Part shown: piece by piece, positions 54,856-64,000 of the stretch | Numbering within the stretch: the first letter of the stretch is position 1 | How the letters are laid out: every line of letters starts with the position of its first letter | Source of the DNA: a candidate division KSB1 bacterium | GTDB lineage: Bacteria > Zhuqueibacterota > Zhuqueibacteria > Residuimicrobiales > Krinioviventaceae | NCBI GenBank assembly: GCA_034521575.1 | Contig: JAXHMJ010000002.1 | Coordinates: forward strand, 466,706-530,705 | Length of the DNA: 64,000 nt | Direction: 5' to 3' | Position numbers and translations under genes: made by a program | The notes under the pieces: model-generated | Told to the model about the DNA's origin: nothing | The model's database searches: none | What the model saw: the letters and a program-made list of their open reading frames with translations, nothing else

Positions 54856-57480
54856 ATGAACCTTAGTCTGTATCGAATCCGATCGTTAAACGTTACGATT
54901 TTAGCTATAGTGATATGTACACTGTTGCCGGGTTATGTAAATGCGCAAAGCGGGCAGGCGTTGGATGTATGGCCTGAGATTCAAAACCATCACAAACCCG
55001 CCTGTTTCTGGTGGTGGCCGGGGAATGCAGTGGATTCTGTAAATATCGACCGGATTCTGACCACTATGCACGCAACCGGGATCGGCGGGGTGTCGATTGT
55101 GCCGATTTATGGCGTCAAGGGGTATGAGGATCAGTTTATCCCGTTTTTATCATCAAACTGGCTGAATATGTTGCAGCATACGCTGAACGAGACAAAGCGT
55201 CTCGGGATGTGGGTGGACATGAGCACCGGCACGGGATGGCCGTACGGGGGGCCGCATGTGACTCTGAACGATGCGGATGCCCGGGTGCATTACGAGAACG
55301 GAGAACTGTCACAGCGCTTTTCAGGAAGAAAAGTAAAACGTGCCGCACCCGGAGGTGAAGGTTTTTCCATTAATCCCTATTCGCCCGCGGCCATGCGCCG
55401 CTATCTGAGTCGGTTCGACAGCGTGCTGAATACTATCAATACAGGAAATCTGCGCGCGCAATATCATGATTCCTTTGAATATAGCGGCAACTGGTGCACC
55501 GGATTTTTTCAGGAATTCAAAGCGCGCCGGGACTATGATCTTGAACCCCATCTTGGTGTTTTATTTGGTGGAAGTGATCCTGAAAGCCGGGCCCGGATCA
55601 AATCCGATTATCGAAAAACGTTATCCGAATTACATTTGGAATATATGAACACCTGGCATAGCTGGTCGAACCGACGCGGCCATTTGACGCGCAACCAGGC
55701 GCACGGCGCTCCGGCCAATCTGCTGGACGTGTATGCGGCCTGTGATATCCCGGAAACGGAAACCTTTGGCGCCTCCGAGTTTGATATCCCGGGTTTGCGC
55801 CGGGATTCCACGAATGTGAGCCGGCAGGATAAACCCAGACCCCTGGTCATGCGCATGGCCTCTTCGGCCGCGCATGTGACCGGCAAGACCCGGGTGTCTT
55901 CAGAGTCCTGCACCTGGCTGCGCAATCATTTCAACACAGCGCTGTCGCAGATCAAACCGGAAATCGACCAATTGTTTCTTTGCGGGGTCAATCAGGTCAT
56001 TTATCATGGATATTGTTACTCTCCTCAGGAGGCGCAATGGCCGGGCTGGCTGTTTTATGCCTCCATACAAATGAATTCACGAAATTCCATCTGGAAGGAT
56101 GTCAAACCGCTGAATGACTATATTGCCCGCTGTCAGTCTGTGCTGCAGTCCGGGAAACCCGCCAATGATATTCTGCTCTACTGGCCGGTTTATGATATCT
56201 GGCATGATCCGGACGGATTGCAGAAACAACTCAAGGTGCATGACCCGGCCTGGATAAAAGAATCTGAATGCGGGAAAACCGCAAAATGGCTGATCGAGCA
56301 CGGGTATGCATTTGATTATATATCGGATCATCAGCTGCGGACTGTTCGGGTTGAAGGGGAGCATCTTTGGACTGCGGATGTGCCGTATCAGACCGTGCTC
56401 ATCCCCGAAACGCAGCACATGCCGGTGCAAACCCTGCGGCGGCTGCTGAGCCTGGCTGAACAGGGTGCGGATATTGTGTTTATCGAGAATCTGCCAAAGG
56501 ACGTTCCCGGATTCTATCAGTGGGAACAACGCAGAAAAGCGTTGCAGACGCTGGTATCCGCTTTAAGGTTTGAAAATGCAGGAGCGGGTAAAGACAGGCA
56601 GCACCGCGCGACCCATGCCAACGGCCGTATTTACAAGAGCCCCCTGGCTGTTGAACTGTTCAACCGGATCGGCATTGCGGGTGAGGATATGTGTGGGGCC
56701 GGACTCGAGTTTATCCGTCGTCGGCACCCGGACGGCATGAGTTATTTTATTGCAAATCTGTCTGCAGAGCCTGTGAATGACTGGATATCTCCGGCGGTTG
56801 CGTTTCAATCCGCCCGGATCATGGATCCTTTAACAGCAGAAACCGGTGTGGCGCCGTCGCGCGGTCCACGGGAGGAGCGGCAGCTTTTTTTACAGTTGCA
56901 ACCCGGACAAAGTCTGATTGTAAGAACGTTTAAGGATAAAACTATAACCGGGGATATCTGGCCGGTGATGCAAGCGAGCGATGAACCGGTGCCGGTCACA
57001 GGCGAAATGGCAGGTGCGCTTTATCAACGGCGGACCGGAGCTGCCGGAATCCTGCAGCATAAAGCGTCTGGGGTCCTGGACTGAATACGGGCCTGAAGCG
57101 CAACGCTTTGCCGGTACCGCGGTTTATTCAACAACGTTTGAGATCCAGGATAGGAGCGACGACTGGATTCTCAATCCCGGGAGGTGAGAGAGAGCGCTGA
57201 AATCTATGTGAATGATGAATACGCCGGAACGCTATGGTGTCTGCCGTTTGAACTGTCAGTCGGAAAATACATTCAAAAGGGAATCAATACGCTTGAGATC
57301 AGAGTCACCAATCTCTCCGCCAACCGTATTCGCGACCTGGATCGGCGCGGCGTGAACTGGAAACGCTTTTATGATATCAATTTTGTTGATCAGAATTATG
57401 AGGAATTTGATGCGTCTGACTGGCCGGTGGCCCCGTCCGGATTACTGGGGCCGGTGCGGCTTATTCCCGTTGCGCAGTAA
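54856..57480 (+). pseudogene. GH106-like alpha-L-rhamnosidase, two frameshifts near the 3' end
   Basis: The ATG at 54856 follows a strong AAGGAGGT. A signal peptide (VTILAIVICTLLPGYVNAQ) precedes a GH106-type catalytic region: KPACFWWWPGNAVD, MWVDMSTGTGWPYGGPHV, GEGFSINPYSP, NQAHGAPANLLDVYAACDIPETE, VSSESCTWLRNHF and GVNQVIYHGYCYSP. Frame changes near 57003 and 57180 (each one base) separate the beta-rich C-terminal parts GGPELPESCSIKRLGSWTEYG and SAEIYVNDEYAGTLW. Repaired length is about 875 aa. It would release rhamnose from plant or algal polysaccharides outside the cytoplasm. Confidence 0.85.
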
Positions 57481-57813
57481 CACGTGGGGAGAGGTGTAAA
57501 CGAAAAGCCGGATTTGAAAGTTCCCGCCAATCGGCAAACGGAAACGGTGATGTCAATAGGTGACCGCAAATCTATACTGCCGGCCTTGTCTTTATATCGC
57601 CCGGTCACAATCTCTTTGCCGTCTTTGTCAATTGGCGCTAATGTTGAGATGGGACACCTCTGGGGATGCGTCATATGGATGGGAGTGGATATTGGTAATC
57701 TTTGCTTTCAAAGTCATAAAAATCATATCCATCCGATCATTTAATTTTCCTGGTATCAGAACGGTGCCAGTCTGCTGATAACAGAATAATAGCGGGTTAT
57801 TTTTATCTTTTAC

Positions 57814-58110
57814 CTATCTAAATTTTTTCGACACCTCGGCATCCACGGATTTCAGGTAAATTATCAATTTCTTATCCAGATCTGCAACCCTGGCTGGCCC
57901 GGAATCGAACAGGTCCAGGGTTTCACCCAGATCATTGTCCAAATCTTCGGTCATGACGGCAAATGGAATATTTCTATGCCGTTTGCAGAATCAATCGAAC
58001 GTTTTGCGGAGAATCGACCACAAGATCACCGAAATTTACATGAGCCTGGTCTGTCACGGCGGCCGGCCGCTGCCAGCGGGTGTAGCACAGGGGGTCCGAT
58101 TTTGTAAATA
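57814..58110 (-). pseudogene. Sulfatase 3' remnant
   Basis: The minus strand ends in NDLGETLDLFDSG, VADLDKKLIIYLKSVDAEV and SKKF, the usual tail of arylsulfatase-like proteins. A less clear upstream piece (QNVRLILQTA then stop) is in a broken frame. No catalytic half is present. It sits downstream of the intact sulfatase and may be the leftover of a second copy. The rest of 57481-58178 has no gene I can support. Confidence 0.55.
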
Positions 58111-58178
58111 GTAAATGTTGTAACGTTCACTGGTGTGTCCGATAACCCGGCATAGATGATAATTGAACAACACTATGA

Positions 58179-59705
58179 TTAATAGGCTTTAAAAATTTCC
58201 TGCATTACCGGATAATTTTCATCCGTATCTCCCAGATCCTGCCGCAGACGTTTCAGTTCCTGCTTGAGCTCAATCACGATATTCCGATAACCGGGATCAG
58301 AGTAGAGATTCTGCATTTCAAGCGGATCGGTTTTCAGATCATACAGTTCCCATCCGGTTTTAGTCGGTTCGGGATCAGTACCAGTCATATCCAGTGGTTG
58401 ACCGTAAAAAAAGATCAGTTTGTAGCGCTGCGTGCGCACGCCCATATGTGCAGGACGGCTGCAGTGCATCCAGTAGCGGTAGTACATGGCCTGACGCCAA
58501 TCTTCAGGGGAGTGACCGGATAAATTCTTTCGAAAACTGCGGCCCTGCATACGATCCGGTGTTGGCATTCCCGCATAATCCAGAAACGTCGGTGCAAAAT
58601 CGGGATTAATGATGATATCTTTATTCACGCTGTCTGAAGGAATTTCTTTCGGATAGCGGACCACAAACGGCATGCGCAGCGATTCCTCATACATCCAGCG
58701 CTTGTCAATATAATCATGTTCCCCCAGAAAATACCCCTGATCCGAGGTGTAAATCACAACTGTATTTTCAGTTAATTGATGATCATCCAGATAGTTGAGC
58801 AATCTGCCAACATTATCATCCACACCTTTGATGGTACGCAGGTACATTTTGACAAACTGCTGATAAGCCGCTTTGCGGATTTGGCGGTTATTTAAATCAC
58901 TGGTATCAAGAGCCGTCTCTGTGTGATAATTCTCACGCGCCAGCCGGCCGGCCATGGTCTCCAGGGTATAACCATACTCGCGTGAACCCGGAGACCGATG
59001 GCCTTTATCTTCCCACATGCTCTCAGGATCCGGCAGATCCGTATGTTTGAGGAAATTCCGATAACGGTCGGCATATTCCCAGCGTTCGTGCGGCGCCTTG
59101 AACTGGCACATGAGAAAAAACGGTCGTTTGTTCTCGTGGTTCTCCAGCCAGGCCAGGGTAAGATCGGTGATCACGTCTGTGGAATGGCCTTTATATACCT
59201 GTTCATGACCGGTTTTGTCAATCAGCACCGGATTGTGATAGCGGCCTTGTCCCGGCAGGACGTTCCAGTCATCAAATCCATCCGGATCAACTGAAAGATG
59301 CCATTTCCCGAATAGAGCTGTCTGATAACCGTTGTCTTGCAGCAGTTTGGCTACATTGGGACTGGCCGGATTCAATTTATCGCGCAGGGTGTATACTTTG
59401 TTAACATGACTGTACTGACCGGTCATGATCGTTGCCCGGCTGGGTACACAGATGGAATTGGTGCAGAAGCAATGATCCAGCCGCGCACCTTCTTTTGCCA
59501 GACGGTCAATATTTGGTGTCTGCATCACCGACTGCAGTCGTGAGCCGTAGCAGCTGACGGCGTTCACGGCGTGGTCGTCGGACATGATAAATAGAATATT
59601 TGGTTGTTTATTCTGAGCAGCCGGCAGCAACAGGCGGGGATGCGCAAAAGCCGCAGTTGCCAGGCCGATATGTTTTAAAAAGACGCGCCTGTTCTGATTT
59701 TTCAT
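58179..59705 (-). CDS. Arylsulfatase-family sulfatase
   Basis: The 508-aa protein has a Tat-like signal (NRRVFLKHIGLATAAFA). The alkaline-phosphatase-like domain follows: metal site PNILFIMSDDHA, the formylglycine signature CVPSR with Cys86 as the residue to be modified (SICVPSRATIMTGQYSH), LFGKWHL, and YTSDQGYFLGEHDYIDKRW with the second metal residues. The C-terminus has the usual WELYDLKTDPLEMQNLY. It removes sulfate esters from glycans in the periplasm or outside. It needs a formylglycine-generating or anaerobic maturase, not seen here. Confidence 0.93.
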   Translation of the reverse strand: MKNQNRRVFLKHIGLATAAFAHPRLLLPAAQNKQPNILFIMSDDHAVNAVSCYGSRLQSVMQTPNIDRLAKEGARLDHCFCTNSICVPSRATIMTGQYSHVNKVYTLRDKLNPASPNVAKLLQDNGYQTALFGKWHLSVDPDGFDDWNVLPGQGRYHNPVLIDKTGHEQVYKGHSTDVITDLTLAWLENHENKRPFFLMCQFKAPHERWEYADRYRNFLKHTDLPDPESMWEDKGHRSPGSREYGYTLETMAGRLARENYHTETALDTSDLNNRQIRKAAYQQFVKMYLRTIKGVDDNVGRLLNYLDDHQLTENTVVIYTSDQGYFLGEHDYIDKRWMYEESLRMPFVVRYPKEIPSDSVNKDIIINPDFAPTFLDYAGMPTPDRMQGRSFRKNLSGHSPEDWRQAMYYRYWMHCSRPAHMGVRTQRYKLIFFYGQPLDMTGTDPEPTKTGWELYDLKTDPLEMQNLYSDPGYRNIVIELKQELKRLRQDLGDTDENYPVMQEIFKAY

Positions 59706-59720
59706 GAGAATTCCTGTAAA

Positions 59721-61399
59721 TTATTTTTGATTCCAAATTGATTTCAGTGGGTAGATTTCCAGATTTTTTAACAAGGTAACACCATTTCTTGAAAACAATT
59801 CTATGTGTTTTGGTTGATCAACTGAATTATAGGCTTCAGCCAAATAAAATCTGCCGTGATTGGCAAAAATTTCGATCGAATTTCGGTCCAACAGTATTTC
59901 CAGATAAATTTTATGATCGACCGGACTGACAAACTCTCCATTCAGCAGGTTGTCTTTCAGATCATATTTCACCGTGTATCCGTGTACTCTGATACCAAAA
60001 CGTCTCGCCAACTGAATTTCAAACTCTGCCTTGATATGCAGCAGCTCATCGTTGACCGGTTGCGGTAATTGGAATGCTTTTCCCTTAATTTTGAGATTCT
60101 GCCACTGATACTTTTTAACATGCAGCTTTTCAATTTCCCGTACGGGCTCGGAGAAAAGCCGAATGCCTTGATGAGTCGTGCGCAGCGACAATTGCGTCGG
60201 AAAGGTCATCATCTGGTTGAACGGCATATCCGGTGCCGGCAGCACGGCCCCAGCCGATCTGGATTCGTCTGCCGTCAGGGGAATTGTTATAGGTCTGCGC
60301 TGCATACATGACACTTTTGTGGTACTGGTGTTTACCCGATTGTAGCGTAAACGTTTCTCCGTCAAAATCACCGATCATATACGTTCCGGACGCCCCATAC
60401 ATGACCCATTTTTTACGGTCAGGATACCCCATCCACTGGCAGTTCAAACAATTCGGGACATTCCCAGAATCCTTTGACATGGCTTTTATACTGCCAGTCT
60501 GTTAGATTATCGGAATTGAATATGGAAAATCCGGTTCCTTCAAACAGCACCATGATCCATTGATTTGTCTGATCATGCCAGAATACTTTGGGATCCCGTA
60601 TGTTGCTGCTGCCCACAATATCCCTTCTGTCACCGATCACCGGATTCCCTTTGTATTTGCTCCAGGTTCTCCCTTTGTCATTGCTGTATGCGATGCACTG
60701 CACCTGCATCTCCGGTCCATCTGCGGTATAGGCGGCAACCATGACCTTTTCATCGCCGGTTTGAAATCCGCTGGTGTTTTGACTGTCAATCACGGCCGAT
60801 CCTGAAAACATGGTTCCCAGTTCATCCGGATACAGGGCGATGGGCAGCTCCTGCCAGTGAATCAAATCCGGACTGACCGCATGTCCCCAATGCATGTTGC
60901 CCCAGTTCCAGCCATAGGGGTTATGCTGATAGAACAAATGGTATTCATCGTCATAATACACCAAGCCGTTCGGGTCATTATTCCATCCGCGTCTTGAAGA
61001 AAAGTGAAACTGCGGCCGCAATTTTTCCCTGTACAACGAGTCCTGATGATGAATTTGCCCGCTCTGGTAAATGAGATCAAATCCCCGGGACGATTCAGGC
61101 GCTTTTTGCAGCTTTAACAGAGCTGTTTTTCCCCTGTATCTGCCCATATCCATGAACACCCAGAAATCAACCGTATCCACAGCCAGCTCAATCTCAAACC
61201 CGCGCACCGGTCCATGGTTCACATCCACCGTCATTTCCTGCATTGGAGCATTGTTTTGCACGGGTAAATTCAGATAACGGGATGTTAATTTCAAGGTTTT
61301 TGTTTTCTGAACACTTTTCTCTTTGTTATCAGCCGGTACATTGTTAAACAGGCCGGCCGCTATGCAAATCAAGATAACTAAAAAAATAGTATTTCTCAT
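59721..61399 (-). pseudogene. GH32 fructan hydrolase with N-terminal beta domain, two frameshifts
   Basis: The ATG at 61399 has GGGAG upstream and encodes a signal peptide (TIFLVILICIAAGLFNNVPA). Residues about 30-125 form an N-terminal beta domain (DUF4980-like), then the five-bladed propeller: nucleophile in GWNNDPNGLVYYDD, transition-state aspartate in IRDPKVFWHD and acid/base glutamate in FWECPELFEL. The frame breaks right after that, where GGGG (CCCC at 60427-60430) should be one base shorter, and again near 60230. The C-terminal beta-sandwich (KIYLEILLDRNSIEIFANHGRFY) is in the third frame. All catalytic residues precede the first break. Confidence 0.87.
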
Positions 61400-61400
61400 T

Positions 61401-62144
61401 TTATTCTCCCAAAACATATTCCTGAACTTTTGGTATTTTGCCGCCTGTGGCATCTGAAAGTCTGGCTCTGGCAGGGCGACCGGCTACCGCTGCGACCACA
61501 GCGGATTGGCAGTAAAAATTACCTTCTTTGAACATCTGGGTTAATACGATATACCCATTCTGCTCAAATAACCGGGAAATTGCGGAATGATGCTTGGTAT
61601 ACACTTCTGCGGGTCTCAGCATCCGCAGCTTGACGTGCACGGGTTCAGGCTGACTGCGCTGATCATCAATCCGGAACGCCATCACATCCTGATGCACCCA
61701 GGCCAGCATTTCCGTTTGAACGCCGTTGCCGTTCGCGGTCAAGAACGCATCATACAGGGACAAATGCTGGCGCGTATCGGTGTGCGGAAACACATCATCT
61801 CCATAGTTGGTAAAATTGATGTCGAAATAACCGCATCCGGCCGCATAATCCATATCGCGCTGGTTAAAACTCTGCGTATTGCGATTGACAGCAAACACAT
61901 CCACGCGGTTGATTTGCAGTTTCAGGACGGCGGGACTGGTCCAGACCAGGCTTCCCATCCTGCCGTTGCCCAGCGGCAGTCCGGCCTCGCTTCTGTCAAC
62001 GGTTTCAGAATAGTGTAAATCCGCACGCGACACAAGGGATTCAAAATCCACATCCATCAGTGAAACGGGTGCAGATGCGAAGGTGGTCGAAACGATAAAC
62101 GCCAAAAAATATATTGCCATCAAATAGGATTGAGTCTTTTGCAT
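61401..62144 (-). pseudogene. DUF5703/GH95-like glycosidase, N-terminal fragment
   Basis: The 247-aa frame has a signal peptide and the beta-sandwich start of DUF5703/GH95-related enzymes: ETVDRSEAGLPLGNGRMGSLVWTSP and LQINRVDVFAVNRNTQSF. Members of this group are about 700 aa or more with a large alpha/alpha barrel, which is missing here; the reading frame ends one base before the GH32 start. Probably a truncated gene fused by deletion to the GH32 locus. Confidence 0.65.
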
Positions 62145-62299
62145 GATAGTTTTTACCGCCTGTTGTATTTAATAAATTTAAAATCTGCTGCCTCCGGAAT
62201 ACTGAATTCAATCAAACCTGTTCTGTTAATCTGTATATTTTTTTGCATACTTTTGATTTTCGGATATCATGTATGGATGTCAATAGTGGACAAAAATCT

Positions 62300-63805
62300 C
62301 TATTCTGCAGTTAATCGTTCTTCATTCAGTACTTCACCATCGACACTGTAATGCCGAAAGATCAAAACCGGCGCTCCATTTTCATACTCTACTATACCGG
62401 CAAGAAATCCGCCGATGACATTCAGATACTTGTGTTCAGGATAGCGCTGATCCTCACTCCAGCCGCCGGCGTGTTCATTGCTGGCGGGACCGCAGGAAAA
62501 TTCCATCACGCCGGTATCCGCATCGCGGGATGCATACTGCCAATGCCGATCTCCGCACACCACAACCATATTATCCTGGGAACGAAGAAAACGTCGCAGC
62601 TCCTGTCCTTCATGAGCAAATGCCTGATTCGAGTGGTTGTCGCGTTTGCTGGTGCGGTCCGGACCTACCACGGGTGTGGGACTGACGAGTACGCGGAACG
62701 TCGCATCCGAGGCCTCTACGGTGCGTTTAAACCAGGCTTTTTGTTCTTCTCCCCAGATGGTTTTTTCCGGGCCGTCCGGCATGGTATTGGGACTGCGGTA
62801 ATCGCGGCCTTCCACCAGCCATATCTGCAGATCTTTGCCCCAGCGGTAGGTGCGATACGTGATGGAATCCGCCATGGGAAACTGTTCCAAAAACACCTCT
62901 TGTCCTTCTTTAAAGGTAAACCGGCCCATGAATTGGGTTTTGAGATTCGGCCAGCAGTCGTTCATCCAAGTATCGTGGTCATCCTTGATAAAATAACTGG
63001 CCACTTGGCGGTGAAATTCAATATTGGTCGGCAGGCTATAGATGCGCGCCCAGTGCCAGCGCGCCAAAGGCAGAGTCTTGGCATAATAGTCATAATAGAC
63101 AATATCACCGGTATGCACAAAAAAGTCAGGCTGCAGTTTCAATATCTGCGGATAAATTTTAAATCCGCCGCCCGGCGCATCTTGATCTTTATATTTTTGT
63201 CCGGTTGAGACCGCAAACACCACTCGATCTGATTCGTCCAGTGGGGGAGCGGTGATAAAACGACCGTTGATCGTTTCACCGGCTTTACCCTTTAAAGATT
63301 TGCATTCTGTTTTGAGTGCATAGGAGGTATTGGGCTGCAAATCAGTCAAAACAAACTGCCGGGTGTAATCTTTCAGGGGGGACACCGCCTGCCAGGCAGT
63401 CATTTGCCATTTCTGTTCCTGTTTCGGCTTGTACAGGACCCGGACTTTGCCGGTTGCCCCCGGCACGGCTCCTTCTATTGTATCCACATCATAGCCATCG
63501 GGATACTGAACGAGCGGCTGCCAGTCCGGTCGGCTGCGTACGCCGTCTGTTGCCATGCACTGTTCACGCGTAAATAGTTTTCCAGTCTTTGGCTGGATGT
63601 AATATACATCGGGGACAGGAGCATCCAGGCCGACAGGCTTTTCATGCTCAGTCAAACGCGTCCATACAATCGCGCGTGTATCAGATACCTCTCCGATACG
63701 TATGCCGGTTGCCTGGAACGGTACGGCAGCCAAAGCGCTGTATGAACAACTGAAAACCGTTAAACACAAAATCAAACCTCTTATCCATTTTTCCATTGCC
63801 TTCAT
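62300..63805 (-). CDS. PhoD-like alkaline phosphatase / phosphodiesterase
   Basis: The 501-aa protein has a signal peptide (LILCLTVFSCSYSALA), an N-terminal beta domain (ATGIRIGEVSDTRAIVWTRL) and the metallophosphatase core: DFFVHTGDIVYYDYY, FIKDDHDTWMNDCWP, and MVVVCGDRHWQYASRD. Secreted PhoD enzymes cleave phosphate esters and use Ca/Fe. Within a sulfatase/glycosidase locus it may release phosphate from phosphorylated glycans or simply scavenge phosphate. Confidence 0.88.
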   Translation of the reverse strand: MKAMEKWIRGLILCLTVFSCSYSALAAVPFQATGIRIGEVSDTRAIVWTRLTEHEKPVGLDAPVPDVYYIQPKTGKLFTREQCMATDGVRSRPDWQPLVQYPDGYDVDTIEGAVPGATGKVRVLYKPKQEQKWQMTAWQAVSPLKDYTRQFVLTDLQPNTSYALKTECKSLKGKAGETINGRFITAPPLDESDRVVFAVSTGQKYKDQDAPGGGFKIYPQILKLQPDFFVHTGDIVYYDYYAKTLPLARWHWARIYSLPTNIEFHRQVASYFIKDDHDTWMNDCWPNLKTQFMGRFTFKEGQEVFLEQFPMADSITYRTYRWGKDLQIWLVEGRDYRSPNTMPDGPEKTIWGEEQKAWFKRTVEASDATFRVLVSPTPVVGPDRTSKRDNHSNQAFAHEGQELRRFLRSQDNMVVVCGDRHWQYASRDADTGVMEFSCGPASNEHAGGWSEDQRYPEHKYLNVIGGFLAGIVEYENGAPVLIFRHYSVDGEVLNEERLTAE

Positions 63806-63868
63806 AATCAGTTCTCCAAAGTATTAAACACTACACCTGATTTATTACATTATTTATCAACACATTAT

Positions 63869-64000
63869 TTATATACGATGCGCCAGAGGATCGTTCTGTT
63901 TTTTTATCCAAATAGTCAAGTGCTTACGCAATTCGAGCATTGGTTTCTGATATTCCGTATATCCTGCCAGATTATTCAATTCAAACGGATCGTTTTGCAA
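63869..64000 (-). CDS. Sulfatase, 3' end (partial, runs off the window)
   Basis: Minus-strand codons entering at the window edge encode LQNDPFELNNLAGYTEYQKP, LRKHLTIWIKKQNDPLAH and a TAA at 63869-63871. The DPFELNNLA motif is the usual C-terminal sequence of sulfatases. The gene lies just upstream of the PhoD-like gene in the same direction. Confidence 0.75.
   Translation of the reverse strand: MQNDPFELNNLAGYTEYQKPMLELRKHLTIWIKKQNDPLAHRI

Noticed and set aside
62351-63208. 285-codon plus-strand frame opposite the PhoD-like gene
   Set aside because: Antisense shadow; the minus strand carries complete metallophosphatase motifs.

Overview
The window looks like a chromosomal segment of an uncultured Gram-negative bacterium of the Fibrobacterota/Bacteroidota-related (FCB) lineage, perhaps Calditrichota/KSB1-like. 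The evidence is a large lipoprotein built of FISUMP (Fibrobacter succinogenes major paralogous) domains, a PEGA-domain partner, TolC/HlyD/MacB-type envelope genes, lipoprotein and Tat-like signals, and a sulfatase/glycosidase locus. It also carries a bacterial V-type (A/V) ATPase. The lineage is an inference from gene content, not from a marker-gene tree. There is no rRNA and no CRISPR array. One intact tRNA (initiator Met, minus strand, 54642-54715) is present.

Layout. 1-1.6 kb: decayed accessory DNA (DUF4160 and DUF2442 remnants and a frameshifted REP-associated transposase carrying a perfect 44-bp palindrome). 1.7-11.5 kb: one minus-strand operon for a complete V-type ATPase (G/H, C, I, K, F, E, A, B, D), then a universal stress protein and a PTS EIIA-like protein; subunit A has a single-base frameshift. 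11.7-13.9 kb: a stand-alone primase-helicase of the TOTE-AEP type. 14.3-22.4 kb: plus-strand ECF sigma / anti-sigma / Spy-like sensor, then a MacAB-TolC-like efflux operon in decay (half a TolC, an HlyD split by a complete IS4-like element with a 9-bp target duplication, a frameshifted second permease). 22.4-27.4 kb: two-gene permease, cupin, DsrE-like protein, membrane ferredoxin, and a broken ABC-2 exporter. 27.5-31.1 kb: a PLP enzyme with an extended N-terminus, an antitoxin remnant and a HEPN/MNT pair. 31.6-40.3 kb: an ABC exporter pair, VapBC-like pair, LarA-like protein and FtsH.

40.3-54.7 kb is an accessory island. It is bracketed by near-identical ~300-bp direct repeats (40860-41160 and 53579-53893) and ends close to tRNA-fMet. 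It contains the 1431-aa FISUMP lipoprotein and its PEGA partner, a group II intron 3' fragment, a RelBE/Phd-type pair, and a compact minus-strand cassette of a RecQ helicase fused to a phosphoribosyltransferase, a DprA-like protein, a PD-(D/E)XK nuclease and a small conserved protein. That cassette is the best candidate for an under-described (probably defence or DNA-processing) system here. A GIY-YIG nuclease gene runs directly into a degenerate copy of tRNA-fMet.

54.8-64 kb: carbohydrate-active genes (GH106-like rhamnosidase, sulfatases, GH32 with an N-terminal beta domain, a truncated DUF5703/GH95-like protein, PhoD-like phosphatase), suggesting use of sulfated, rhamnose- or fructose-containing glycans.

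A recurring feature is single-base frameshifts, several in short homopolymers, in otherwise well-preserved genes (V-ATPase A, two permeases, GH106 twice, GH32 twice, the IS transposase). Either the assembly has residual indel errors or this genome carries many recent pseudogenes. True decay is clear where large deletions or several lesions coincide (TolC, the ABC-2 exporter, DUF4160, Doc).
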